DNA of 41,303 nucleotides from an uncultured Bacilli bacterium (GTDB lineage Bacteria > Bacillota_I > Bacilli_A > RF39 > UBA660): NCBI GenBank assembly GCA_947623845.1, contig CANQHM010000005.1:1-41303 (forward strand), written 5' to 3'. Below are positions 1-8,362 of this stretch, one piece after another. Within the stretch, counting starts at the first letter, position 1, and the number at the start of each line of letters is the position of its first letter. Below the pieces are notes generated by a model that saw nothing but the letters and a program-made list of their open reading frames with translations, ran no database searches and was not told the DNA's origin. The position numbers and the translations under genes are program-made.

Positions 1-1793
1 TATTTACATTCTGGATAGTTACTACAAGCCACAAACTCGCCATAACGTCCTTTTCTTTTAACTAAAGGATTTCCACAGTTAGGACACATCTCCCCTGTTT
101 CTTCCGCTTTAACTTTTTCCATATCTTTAAATGCTGTTTCTACTAATGGTTCAAAAGTATCATAGAAATCTCTTAATACTTTAATATTATCTTTCTTATC
201 ATCAGCAATTAAGTCTAAATCACTTTCCATTTCACTAGTATATTTAACATTAACAATATCTTTAAAGAACTCTTGTAACTTATCAGTTATTTCAAATCCT
301 ACTTTAGTAGGAATAAATTTTTTATCTTCGACAGTTACATAATCTCTTGCTTTAATCGTTTCAATAATCGTAGCATATGTACTAGGACGACCTATCCCTA
401 AACTTTCTAATTCTTTAATTAAACTACTTTCGGTATATCTCGCTGCTGGTTTTGTAAAGTGTTGTTCTTTTAATACTTCTTCAGCTATAAATGAAGCATC
501 ATCTTTAATATCTGGTAATATTACATCTTCATTAGCTTCATATTCACTATATACTTTTAAATAACCATCAAATTTTAAAATACTACCTGTCGTTTTAAAT
601 AAATAATCATTATTCAATAAGCTAACACTAGTTGTTGTAACTACCGCATCACTCATTAAAGATGCTAAAGCTCTCGTATAAATTAATTTATATAATTTAT
701 ATTCATCATTAGTTAAATATTTCTTTAAATTTTCTGGTGTTCTTTTAATACTTGTTGGTCTTATCGCTTCATGAGCATCTTGGGAATTATCATTTTTCTT
801 AATCTTTTTAACATACCCTACATAATTCTTCCCATATTCTTCTTCAATATATGATAATGTTTCACTGATAAATGGCGGTGCAAGTCTTTCGGCATCGGTA
901 CGCATATAAGTAATAAGACCTACTGTTTCACTTCCAATATCAATACCTTCATATAACTTTTGAGCAATCCTCATCGTTTTTGAAGAAGCAAAATTTAATC
1001 TATTCGCTGCCATTTGTTGTAAGGTACTCGTTTTAAATGGTAATCTTGAAGCTTTCTTTTTATCTTTCTTTTCAACATCACTTACTTTATAAGTATCACT
1101 TAAACTACTTAGAATCTTATCTGCTTCATCATTTGATTTAATTTCAATTTTTTTATTTTTATATTTTTCTAAATCGGCGTCAAATTCTTTAAATTTTGCT
1201 GTAATCGTATAATATTCTTCAGGAACGAATGATGCTATTTCTCTTTCCCGATCAACAATAAGTTTTAAAGCGACACTTTGAACTCTACCCGCACTCTTAC
1301 CACCAGTTTTAGATTGCATTAATTTTGATAATCTAAAACCAATAATGCGGTCTAAAATTCTTCTTGTTTCTTGACTTTTTACTAAATCCATATCGATATC
1401 ACGTGGATTTTTAAAAGCCTCACTAACAGCATCTTTAGTTATTTCATGAAATACTACTCTTTTATAAGTATTATTTTTTAATGCTAAAGCATCTTTTAAA
1501 TGCCAGGCAATCGCTTCTCCCTCTCTATCGGGATCGCTTGCTAGTATTACTTCATTACTTTCTTTGGATAATTTTTTTAATTCCGTAATTTTTTTACTTT
1601 TCCCCTTTATAGGAACATAATTAGGCTTAAAGTCATTATCAACATCTACTCCTAATCCATATTTCCCAGATGTTGCTAAATCTCTAATATGTCCCATACT
1701 AGCTACTACTTTATAGTCACTACCTAAGTATTTTTCAATAGTTTTACTTTTTGCTGGTGACTCCACTATTACTAGATTCTTCAGATTCTTCAT
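1..1793 (-). CDS. topA: DNA topoisomerase I (3' part cut by window edge)
   Basis: Type IA topoisomerase that relaxes negative supercoils through a 5'-phosphotyrosine link. Only the first 597 codons are inside the window. The N terminus reads MKNLKNLVIVESPAKSKT, the typical Toprim start, followed by the acidic DPDREGEAIAWHL stretch that binds Mg2+. The catalytic Tyr lies in LITYMRTDAERL. The visible C-terminal end enters a C4 zinc ribbon (CPNCGNPLVKRKGRYGEFVACSNYPECK). I chose the ATG at 1793 because AAAGGA lies about 8 nt upstream and because the residues before VIVESPAK match the family. The start overlaps the end of the upstream gene by 50 nt, so the two are probably translationally coupled. 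The order rbgA-rnhB-topA is as in Bacillus. Confidence 0.97.
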   Translation of the reverse strand, partial: MKNLKNLVIVESPAKSKTIEKYLGSDYKVVASMGHIRDLATSGKYGLGVDVDNDFKPNYVPIKGKSKKITELKKLSKESNEVILASDPDREGEAIAWHLKDALALKNNTYKRVVFHEITKDAVSEAFKNPRDIDMDLVKSQETRRILDRIIGFRLSKLMQSKTGGKSAGRVQSVALKLIVDREREIASFVPEEYYTITAKFKEFDADLEKYKNKKIEIKSNDEADKILSSLSDTYKVSDVEKKDKKKASRLPFKTSTLQQMAANRLNFASSKTMRIAQKLYEGIDIGSETVGLITYMRTDAERLAPPFISETLSYIEEEYGKNYVGYVKKIKKNDNSQDAHEAIRPTSIKRTPENLKKYLTNDEYKLYKLIYTRALASLMSDAVVTTTSVSLLNNDYLFKTTGSILKFDGYLKVYSEYEANEDVILPDIKDDASFIAEEVLKEQHFTKPAARYTESSLIKELESLGIGRPSTYATIIETIKARDYVTVEDKKFIPTKVGFEITDKLQEFFKDIVNVKYTSEMESDLDLIADDKKDNIKVLRDFYDTFEPLVETAFKDMEKVKAEETGEMCPNCGNPLVKRKGRYGEFVACSNYPECK

Positions 1794-3837
1794 TCTCTTT
1801 TATCCTTTCTTTAAATTTTTTGTCTAGATAGTTAAAATAATTGGTTTTTATTGCTAGATTACTCATTTTAATTTTATTATTTACTTTAGTATTAATACTT
1901 ACTATTTCTTCACTAGTATATTCATCAGAAGAGAAATATTCTATTTTTGAAGATGAAGCATCATAATAAGCTTTATCACTTATCCATGAACCATTATTAA
2001 ATATTACTAAATTACTATAATCTTCACTAAAGATATCTTCTCCCGCATAATATCTTGGATCATAATCGATATCAAATAGATTTAATAATGTTGGTAAGAA
2101 ATTCATATAGGTTGTATATTGTGGGAATTCTTGATGTCCTAATCCTGGATTATAAATCATCATTGGTGTTCTATCAACATTAGAATATACATCTAAGTCA
2201 TAATCAAGTAATGGTTGTAATTGATCTTTAGATATTGCATATGGATAGTGATCAGCAAAGAATAATATTATGGTATCATCTAATAAATCAGCTTCTTTTA
2301 ATTCATCAATTAATACTCCAACCGCATTATCAAAGTCTTTTAATTTAGATAAATATCTTTTAACTGTCTTACTTACATCTAAATCTTTAAATAAATCTAA
2401 GTATTTATCTCCTAAAGTTGAAGATACTCTATATGGTTGATGTCCCGCAACAGTTGTAAGATAAGCCATAAATGGTTCTTCTTGACTAAATATTGGGAAT
2501 GCTTTTTCCATAAGTAATGTATCACTTGGCCATTCTTCATAAACTTTAGAATAAGGTATTCCTAAATTTGCGGCATTATAATAAGTTGTTCCCATATTCT
2601 TATGAATAGTTTTACGATAATAATACGCATCAATATAGTTATGATAACTACTTGTCGTATACCCGTTATTACCAAACATATTAAAGATACTATAAGGGTA
2701 TACATTCTTTTGATAAATATTGGCAGTACAACTTAAATTTTCTGGGAATAATGATATCATGGCACTCATTTCATTATTACCCGTAGCACAAGAATTTCTT
2801 GGCGAATACATATTAGGGAAAGTCCATGCTTCTTTATATAGTTTATTAAAGTTAGGGAAATATTCTTCCATTAATAATAGATTAGATATACTTTCCATTT
2901 GCACAATAATTAAGTTTTTGCCTTTAAACATACCCGTATATTCATTCTTTGGTGTTATAGCTTTACTTAAAAAATATTCATGTAAAGTTTTATAATTTTT
3001 ATTCTTTTCTTCGGCTAATATTTCTTCATAAATAGTATCATCTATTTCTCTTGTATAATCTACTTTTGGTTCATTTTCTTCTTTTTGGAAACTAAAATCA
3101 ACATCTTTATTAAAAAATAAAGCTCTTATATCTAATAAACCATAACCCATGGTCCCAAATTCTCTAATCGCTAAGTTAGGCATAGCGACATTCATAAATA
3201 AATCTTTATTATTTTCGGTTTGGTATTTATCTTGCATAAAACCTAGAGTTAATGTTAAATAATATAACACTGGTAAGACAATAACACTTACCACACTTAG
3301 GATAATGGCTATTTTTTTATATTTTTTATCTTCGGTTTCAATTCTTAATCTTTCTTTTTTAGTTATTCTCTTTTTCTTTAGAGGAACAACAACCTTTTTC
3401 CCCTTACGCCATAAATAAATATATGTTCCTACCATTAAGATAAAAGGTACAATAATAAAATAGAAATACCATTTAAAACTAGTAATATAATCAACGATAT
3501 AACTAGTTACAGCGCCAGCTTGATCACTTGTTCCAAAAGAAATATAAACTCCTAAGAAGTTCGAAAATCCTGCTTGAGCAATTGTATAAATGCTTACAAT
3601 AAATACTAAAATTGTATTAATTATTACCCGGTATTTTCTTCTTATAAGAGCTTCTGGTATACTTACTACTAAACTAACTAATAATATACCTAATAGTATT
3701 CTAAGAGTTGCCCACGTAAATAGATTTAAACCTGATACTAGTTTAAAAATTATTTCTACTAAAAATAATATTAATACTAAAATTCCATAATCTATTAATT
3801 GTTTCTTAAGTTTATTTTTCACTGCTATTACTTCCAT
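1744..3837 (-). CDS. LTA synthase family sulfatase (phosphoglycerol transferase type)
   Basis: Membrane-anchored alkaline-phosphatase-superfamily protein of about 697 residues, the LtaS/MdoB type that moves glycerol-phosphate groups to a lipid or glycan outside the cell. About five hydrophobic helices fill the first 200 residues. The extracellular catalytic domain starts near residue 308 (KNLIIVQMES, metal-binding Glu), has a nucleophile candidate Thr in NSCATGNNEMSAM and later AGHQPY and FFADHYPY, which fit the metal and substrate ligands of LtaS. It differs from classical LtaS around the Thr, so the exact substrate is open. Starts possible are GTG 3843, ATG 3837 (used here) and GTG 3822; the last gives MKNKLKKQ just before the first helix and has GGAAG 8 nt upstream. 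It overlaps rnhB upstream and topA downstream. Confidence 0.85.
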   Translation of the reverse strand: MEVIAVKNKLKKQLIDYGILVLILFLVEIIFKLVSGLNLFTWATLRILLGILLVSLVVSIPEALIRRKYRVIINTILVFIVSIYTIAQAGFSNFLGVYISFGTSDQAGAVTSYIVDYITSFKWYFYFIIVPFILMVGTYIYLWRKGKKVVVPLKKKRITKKERLRIETEDKKYKKIAIILSVVSVIVLPVLYYLTLTLGFMQDKYQTENNKDLFMNVAMPNLAIREFGTMGYGLLDIRALFFNKDVDFSFQKEENEPKVDYTREIDDTIYEEILAEEKNKNYKTLHEYFLSKAITPKNEYTGMFKGKNLIIVQMESISNLLLMEEYFPNFNKLYKEAWTFPNMYSPRNSCATGNNEMSAMISLFPENLSCTANIYQKNVYPYSIFNMFGNNGYTTSSYHNYIDAYYYRKTIHKNMGTTYYNAANLGIPYSKVYEEWPSDTLLMEKAFPIFSQEEPFMAYLTTVAGHQPYRVSSTLGDKYLDLFKDLDVSKTVKRYLSKLKDFDNAVGVLIDELKEADLLDDTIILFFADHYPYAISKDQLQPLLDYDLDVYSNVDRTPMMIYNPGLGHQEFPQYTTYMNFLPTLLNLFDIDYDPRYYAGEDIFSEDYSNLVIFNNGSWISDKAYYDASSSKIEYFSSDEYTSEEIVSINTKVNNKIKMSNLAIKTNYFNYLDKKFKERIKENEESEESSNSGVTSKK

Positions 3838-4447
3838 TTCCACTCTCTATTAAATCACGAACTGGCCCATATGTAAACCTATAATTTGCTAAAGGACCAT
3901 ATTTTTTTAATGCTTCTAAGTGTTGTTTTGTGGGATACCCTTTATGTTTTTTAAACCCATATTCCGGGTATTCTTTATCTAATTCATCCATCATTCTATC
4001 TCTTGTAACTTTCGCAATAACACTGGCAGCGGCGATAGATAAGGACTTGGCATCACCCTTAATTATCGGTAAATGTGGGACATCAATGTCCAATTTCATG
4101 GCATCAATTAATACATAATCTGGTTTAACACTTAGATTATTAATAGCTTCTTTCATTGCTACTTTTGTTGCTTCATAAATATTTATTTTATCAATTGTTT
4201 TCGCATCGCACATGCCAATCCCAATACTTATCGCATCTTTTTGTAATATATCGTAAAACTTATCTCTTTGTTTTGCCGTTAATTTTTTACTATCATTTAA
4301 TCCCGCTAATTTATAATTTTTAGGTAATATTACCGCCGCCGTAACCACCGGTCCTACTAAAGGACCTCGTCCTACTTCATCAACCCCCGCTATTAACTTA
4401 TAACCTTCTTTATAGAGAGCTTTCTCATATTTAAGTAAACTAACCAC
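3812..4447 (-). CDS. rnhB: Ribonuclease HII
   Basis: Cytoplasmic nuclease that cuts the RNA strand of RNA-DNA hybrids and removes misincorporated ribonucleotides. 211 residues, the usual length. The motif AGVDEVGRGPLVGPVV near residue 20 supplies the first catalytic Asp and Glu. YVLIDAMKLD carries another acidic residue, and SIAAASVIAKVTRDRMM with the HKGYPTKQH segment is typical of the C-terminal half. The start is GTG at 4447 with a strong GGGAGG 7 nt upstream. The start lies inside the last codons of the upstream unknown gene and the end overlaps the sulfatase gene, so these are co-translated units of one operon. Confidence 0.97.
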   Translation of the reverse strand: MVSLLKYEKALYKEGYKLIAGVDEVGRGPLVGPVVTAAVILPKNYKLAGLNDSKKLTAKQRDKFYDILQKDAISIGIGMCDAKTIDKINIYEATKVAMKEAINNLSVKPDYVLIDAMKLDIDVPHLPIIKGDAKSLSIAAASVIAKVTRDRMMDELDKEYPEYGFKKHKGYPTKQHLEALKKYGPLANYRFTYGPVRDLIESGNGSNSSEK

Positions 4448-5039
4448 GTCTTGCCCTCCCTATTTCTAATAAATTCTTTTGAATTTCTTGATTCTCATCC
4501 CATAGTAAAACTTCTTCTAAAGCTTCTCTATTAAAAGGATAATTTTCTAACAAACTATTTTTATCTATTCCATAACTAACCACAAATTCTTTATTAGTTG
4601 TCGTTATAACTTTTCTTCTATTAATAATATTATCTCTTAATACTTGAGGATTATCTTCTAAATATTTAACTCTAGCATATAAAAGACTCGTACTAATCAT
4701 AAAATCTTTCGCATGGTTTAATAAAGCATCATCTCTTATGCTTTCTAAGGTTTCATCTACTACTCTTCCCATAATTAAATATTTATAAAATAAATGATTC
4801 TTATCGGTATGAATAATCGCCGGCCATTTCTTTATAACGGCGATAACACTTTTGGTATCATATCCTAAAGTTTTAAAAAACTCTAAAAGTTCATCTAAGT
4901 TTTGAGCAAAATAAGCTAATGAGCTACGATTTTGTAAATATTCCAAAATTATTTTATAAAATTCTTCTTGTTCTTTCGTATTTAAATAAACACTAACTTG
5001 TAATTTTTCTTCTAAAACATTTTTAAAATCTTCACTCAT
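4440..5039 (-). CDS. Unknown helical protein, mTERF-like repeats
   Basis: 199 residues, predicted soluble and nearly all helical; I do not recognise a bacterial family. Residues about 50-90 (FFKTLGYDTKSVIAVIKKWP, then a linker and KYLIMG) follow the pattern of an mTERF helical repeat: a LGY/LGF turn, amphipathic helix, a conserved Pro, then a second helix. A weaker second unit follows around LLNHAKDFMISTSLLYARVKYLED. The mTERF link is inference from pattern only. The gene sits between rbgA and rnhB, overlapping rnhB by 8 nt and lying 8 nt after rbgA, so it is co-expressed with ribosome assembly and RNA-DNA hybrid repair genes, which would fit a nucleic-acid-binding role. Confidence 0.8.
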   Translation of the reverse strand: MSEDFKNVLEEKLQVSVYLNTKEQEEFYKIILEYLQNRSSLAYFAQNLDELLEFFKTLGYDTKSVIAVIKKWPAIIHTDKNHLFYKYLIMGRVVDETLESIRDDALLNHAKDFMISTSLLYARVKYLEDNPQVLRDNIINRRKVITTTNKEFVVSYGIDKNSLLENYPFNREALEEVLLWDENQEIQKNLLEIGRARRG

Positions 5040-5047
5040 AATAATTC

Positions 5048-5905
5048 TTATTCCTTCCTATCAAATGTAATATTTTTTATTTTATTCGCTTTTAAATCAT
5101 TATAAATAATATTACTTATTCTTTCATAATCTACTTCTCCATTAGTATAGGGAATATGTAAATACTTGGTTATTATATCATAAACAGCCTCATAATCGGA
5201 AGACATTTTTGTAATTCCATAACGATTTTTTAAAATATCCGGGTAATAATTACTTAAGGTCTTTAAAATATGGATTGCTACTTCATCTATTGGTACGACT
5301 TCTTCTTTTATGGCACTCATTGCTGCTAAGTTTAAAGCGACACTTTCTTGTTCTAATCTTGGCCATAAGATACCTGGAGTATCTAACAAAAGAATTCCCT
5401 CATTAGTTTTAAGCCAGTTAAGAGAAGTTGTAACTCCTGGTTTATTTCCTACTATTGCAACTTTTCTTTTAGTCATTTGATTAATTAAAGTTGATTTCCC
5501 TACATTAGGAACTCCTACTACTAAAGCCCTAATTTCTTTTCTATCTCCAACAATATTTTTAGTTATTTCTTTCGTCTTTTTAATTACTTCTTTATAACTA
5601 GTAGGATTATCTAAGTTGACTAATACTACTTCATATCCTAATTCTTTATAGTATGAAACCCATTTATTAGTTTCTTCTAAATCACATAGATCACTTTTCG
5701 TCATAATAATTAATCTTATTTTATCTTTTACTATCTCATCAAGTTCTAACACTCTACTACTAAAAGGAATTCTTGCATCTACTAATTCATAAACAACATC
5801 TATTAAATTAATATTTTCTTTAATTAATCTTTTAGTCTTAGCCATATGTCCTGGATACCAGTTGATACGGCTTTTTGGAAACTCTTGATTATTATTTTCG
5901 CTCAT
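5048..5905 (-). CDS. rbgA: Ribosome biogenesis GTPase RbgA/YlqF
   Basis: Circularly permuted GTPase needed for late maturation of the 50S subunit in Bacilli. 285 residues. The permuted motif order is clear: TKSD (G4) at 69-72, then GVPNVGKST (G1/P-loop) at 131-139, the GVTT switch at 157-160 and DTPG (G3) at 175-178. The N-terminal NWYPGHMAKTKR is the family hallmark, and a helical C-terminal domain completes it. ATG at 5905 has AAGGAG 6 nt upstream. Oddly, the start and its ribosome binding site lie inside the 3' end of the accessory nuclease gene, so the native promoter and any former upstream neighbour (rplS in Bacillus) have been displaced. Confidence 0.96.
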   Translation of the reverse strand: MSENNNQEFPKSRINWYPGHMAKTKRLIKENINLIDVVYELVDARIPFSSRVLELDEIVKDKIRLIIMTKSDLCDLEETNKWVSYYKELGYEVVLVNLDNPTSYKEVIKKTKEITKNIVGDRKEIRALVVGVPNVGKSTLINQMTKRKVAIVGNKPGVTTSLNWLKTNEGILLLDTPGILWPRLEQESVALNLAAMSAIKEEVVPIDEVAIHILKTLSNYYPDILKNRYGITKMSSDYEAVYDIITKYLHIPYTNGEVDYERISNIIYNDLKANKIKNITFDRKE

Positions 5906-6962
5906 TTTCTACTCCTTCTTCTTTTGATAATTCAAATAATTCTTTTTCATCCTTAATTATTTTAATCAATTCTTCTTTAGATGGCAAATATGTTAAATAT
6001 TTTGATGCATAAACATTTTTCACATTATCTCCTAAAGTCATTTCTACAACTGCGTCATCTTTATCTGCACATAATAAAATTCCAATAGGCTCATTTTCAC
6101 CTTTAATCATTTGGGTTTTTTTATAATAATTAACATACATTTGCATTTGACCAATATCTTGATGCGTAAGTTTGCCAATTTTTAAATCAATTATCACAAA
6201 ACATTTTGCTAAACGATTGTAAAAAATCAAATCTGGATAATAATATTCTGAACCTATTTTTATTCTTTGCTGACTTGAAACATAAGAAAAACCTCTACCA
6301 AGTTCAAGTAAGAATTCAGTTAAATGAGCTAACAATGCCTTTTCTAAGTCCGTTTCTAAATAATTTTTATTTTCTTTTAAACCAGCAAATTCAAAAATAT
6401 ATGGTGTTTTGAGTAATTCTTCTGGTTGCTTTTCTATTAAACCTTTTTTAGATTCCTCTATTATTAAATTTTTATCTGGTGATATTATATATCTATCATA
6501 TAGTTTAGTGTTGATTTGCCTACGTAATTCTCTACATCCCCAATTAGATTTTATGGTTTCTTGTTCATAAAAATCTCTTTCTTCTTTCCTATCTATTCTA
6601 ATTAGTTCTTGAAAGTGAGCCCAAGATAATTCGGTCGACACTGTCGACCAAATTGGATAAAACTCATAAAATCTTCGCATTCTTCTTAAACTAACAGGTG
6701 AAAAACCATTTCCAAATTCATTAGTAAGTCTATTAGATAAAACATTTATTACATTTTTACCATAGCTAGCTTTCGTACTATTTTCTGATAATTCATAAGT
6801 TATTTTACCCACATACCAGTATACTTCTGTCATTGTAGTATCTATATGTTTAAACATTTTTTCTCTAGCAAGTATTATTTTATTTCTAATATCTTGATAA
6901 ATATTTTCAATATCTACTAATTTTCCATCATTATTTTCTAAAATTAATTTATTATTTTTCAT
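5892..6962 (-). CDS. YhcG-type PDDEXK nuclease (DUF1016)
   Basis: 356 residues with two parts: an N-terminal DUF1016 helical domain (LREKM-like helix, SYGKNVI, GFSPVSLRRMRRFYEFYP, LSWAHFQELIRI) and a C-terminal PDDEXK-like nuclease domain. In the latter Glu207 (ETDLEKALL), Asp244 (YYPDLIFYN), Asp259-Leu-Lys261 (VIIDLKIG) and Gln272 (IGQMQMYV) match the YhcG catalytic set. The family occurs on mobile elements and beside restriction systems; its job is poorly known. Start: the ATG at 6962 has AGGAG 9 nt upstream, whereas the ATG at 6971 directly abuts that AGGAG. Codons 108-113 contain a perfect GC-rich 17-nt palindrome. It runs into the rbgA start. Confidence 0.9.
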   Translation of the reverse strand: MKNNKLILENNDGKLVDIENIYQDIRNKIILAREKMFKHIDTTMTEVYWYVGKITYELSENSTKASYGKNVINVLSNRLTNEFGNGFSPVSLRRMRRFYEFYPIWSTVSTELSWAHFQELIRIDRKEERDFYEQETIKSNWGCRELRRQINTKLYDRYIISPDKNLIIEESKKGLIEKQPEELLKTPYIFEFAGLKENKNYLETDLEKALLAHLTEFLLELGRGFSYVSSQQRIKIGSEYYYPDLIFYNRLAKCFVIIDLKIGKLTHQDIGQMQMYVNYYKKTQMIKGENEPIGILLCADKDDAVVEMTLGDNVKNVYASKYLTYLPSKEELIKIIKDEKELFELSKEEGVENERK

Positions 6963-6985
6963 TTTTCTCATCTCCTTTACAATAT

Positions 6986-7016
6986 TTATCCAAAATGTAA
7001 AGACTTTTTTGGATAA
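6986..7016 (-). repeat. 10-bp inverted repeat upstream of the YhcG gene
   Basis: Perfect arms TTATCCAAAA (6986-6995) and TTTTGGATAA (7007-7016) separated by 11 nt, ending 24 nt before the YhcG start. On the minus strand no U-run follows, so it is not a standard terminator. It could be an operator for a dimeric repressor or a 5' leader hairpin. Confidence 0.6.
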
Positions 7017-7022
7017 TTTTCT

Positions 7023-7100
7023 TTATTTATAAGGGTTTGTGATAGTGTTTCCATAAATCCGTATCGCACAATTAATATTAGTTTTATTTTCATTATTCAT
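7023..7100 (-). pseudogene. Truncated antirepressor N terminus (25 codons)
   Basis: ATG at 7100 with GGAAGTG 6 nt upstream encodes 25 residues: MNNENKTNINCAIR, then IYGNTITNPYK, then TAA. The (I)RIYG-T-NP pattern resembles the first strand of BRO-N domains, whose continuation (FVAKDIA and on) is missing. It lies directly under a copy of the promoter segment that precedes the intact BRO gene. Most likely the 5' end of a deleted BRO-type antirepressor; a genuine short peptide cannot be ruled out. Confidence 0.5.
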
Positions 7101-7129
7101 TTTTGTCACTTCCAAGTTCTTTTATTAAA

Positions 7130-7157
7130 ATTTTACCACATTTAAGGAATTTATCAA
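7130..7157 (-). promoter_or_regulatory. Promoter in duplicated segment (remnant copy)
   Basis: TTGATA (7152-7157) and TAAAAT (7130-7135) with a 16-nt spacer, inside a 52-nt block (7131-7182) that matches 8248-8299 at 45 of 52 positions without gaps. It would drive the remnant and the YhcG gene. Confidence 0.5.
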
Positions 7158-7337
7158 AACTTAAAATTAATAAAGTGTTTTGCTTTTTTAAAATTAACTT
7201 GATAATTAACGGCAATTACATAATAAGAATTATATTAATTAGTATTATATTCATACTACCACCTAAAGTTATCAAATACTTTTGGCAAACTGTATTTTCT
7301 TACAAATTAATAGTATCAAATAAAACAGTTGTTTTCA

Positions 7338-8222
7338 TTATTCATTTTTATTTTCTATTAGTTTTTCATCTATATATTCATAATTTAAATTATTACTTTT
7401 AGATATTGCCGACTTTTTAGTTTCTTTTTCATATAAAACTTTTGCTCCTTTAGCAACACCTCCACCTCTTTTTGCTACACTTAAATTTTCTTTTAAACCT
7501 TTTGGATGTTCTTCTTTAGCGATATCTCTTGTTGCAATTTCTCCAATATTTGTAAGAGCAACTTCAATATCAGTCATATTATCTCTTAAAGATTCTTTTC
7601 TAAGACCTTTAAGTTTTTTATATTCTTTAGCAGTCATGTCCGACCAACCTTTATATATTTCATTAGTTAAAAGAGCATACTCTAATGGTTTAGTAATTTC
7701 TCCTTCCTTCCATATATTAGTAAGTTTAAATCGGTCTACAATTCCATTTAATCTTGCTCTTATCCATTCATCAGTATATCCTTTTTTGTAATAATATTCT
7801 ACCGCTCTATTAACAGCGATTTCTGGATCAAATACTTCATCAATTCTTTCATTACCAAGATTTGCTAGCCATAATTTAAATGGCTCTGCTTTATTTGAAG
7901 GAATAGATTCAATTAATCTTAAAATACCTTTTGTATCTAACACGTCAGTCATATAATATTTGCCATCTTGAGCTTTCAATTTCAGTTGGTTAGCATTACT
8001 AACCAACTCACTTCCTTCATCATTTAATTTACTTTTTAACCATTTCCAGTAATTCCTAGATTTAGTATAATCATTATCAGTTAACACCATAATAACATCT
8101 ACTACGCTAAAATAGTAATCCTCTTTCTCACTATTCCAAATACTTCGTATTTCTTTACCTTCAAACAAGTTTAAAATAGTATCTAATTTAGTATTATCTC
8201 TTACCATTAAAACTTTACCCAT
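7338..8222 (-). CDS. BRO-N domain antirepressor-like protein
   Basis: 294 residues. The N-terminal two thirds is a BRO-N type domain: IRSIWNSEKEDYYFSVVDV (residues about 27-45), NYWKWLKSKL, YYMTDVLDTKGILRLIESIP and PFKLWLANLG. Such domains bind DNA and are found in phage antirepressors and in DinD-like proteins. The C-terminal part (LTNIGEIATRDIAKEE, then NLSVAKRGGGVAKGAK and a KSAIS motif) is typical of chromosomal members of this family in gut bacteria. ATG at 8222 has AAAGGAG 8 nt upstream. It has its own promoter in the duplicated segment upstream and is the middle gene of the accessory island. Its target is not evident. Confidence 0.85.
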   Translation of the reverse strand: MGKVLMVRDNTKLDTILNLFEGKEIRSIWNSEKEDYYFSVVDVIMVLTDNDYTKSRNYWKWLKSKLNDEGSELVSNANQLKLKAQDGKYYMTDVLDTKGILRLIESIPSNKAEPFKLWLANLGNERIDEVFDPEIAVNRAVEYYYKKGYTDEWIRARLNGIVDRFKLTNIWKEGEITKPLEYALLTNEIYKGWSDMTAKEYKKLKGLRKESLRDNMTDIEVALTNIGEIATRDIAKEEHPKGLKENLSVAKRGGGVAKGAKVLYEKETKKSAISKSNNLNYEYIDEKLIENKNE

Positions 8223-8246
8223 TTTTTCGTCTCCTTTACAAATTAA

Positions 8247-8274
8247 TTTTTACCACATTTAACAAATTTATCAA
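8247..8274 (-). promoter_or_regulatory. Promoter of the BRO gene (duplicated segment)
   Basis: TTGATA (8269-8274), 16-nt spacer and a -10 of TAAAAA(T) (8247-8252), within the 52-nt block shared with 7131-7182. Just upstream lies CAAAATA (8278-8284), 7 nt, TATTTTG (8292-8298), a perfect 7-bp inverted repeat next to the -35 that could be an operator; the other copy has only a degenerate version. Confidence 0.5.
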
Positions 8275-8299
8275 AACACAAAATAAACAAAGTATTTTG
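8248..8299. repeat. 52-bp direct repeat, copy 2 (copy 1 at 7131-7182)
   Basis: Ungapped alignment with 7131-7182 gives 45 identities in 52. Both copies contain the same -35/-10 pair in the same orientation, 1.1 kb apart, flanking the BRO gene. This is the mark of a promoter-plus-antirepressor duplication. Confidence 0.75.
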
Positions 8300-8362
8300 A
8301 TTTTTTTCTTGCTAAACCATTTTTAAATGAAAATATTTAAAATACTCTCTAATTCTTTTTTA

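Larger units (their letters stand above)
6963..7337 (-). other. Non-coding/decayed stretch between YhcG and BRO genes
   Basis: 375 nt with no intact gene. Reading on the minus strand from 7337 it holds the tail of the BRO gene followed by an ATG-AAT-AAT-GAA start that stops after 9 codons, an AT-rich stretch, a promoter segment duplicated from in front of the BRO gene (7131-7182), a 25-codon antirepressor remnant (7023-7100) and a 10-bp inverted repeat (6986-7016) just ahead of the YhcG ribosome binding site. This reads as the scar of one or more deleted antirepressor genes. Confidence 0.6.

Noticed and set aside
7216..7254. 12-residue hydrophobic peptide frame (MNIILINIILIM) with GGTGG ahead
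   Set aside because: Such A/T-rich frames arise easily here. No stem-loop or antisense promoter of a type I toxin-antitoxin pair could be shown, so I do not call it a gene.
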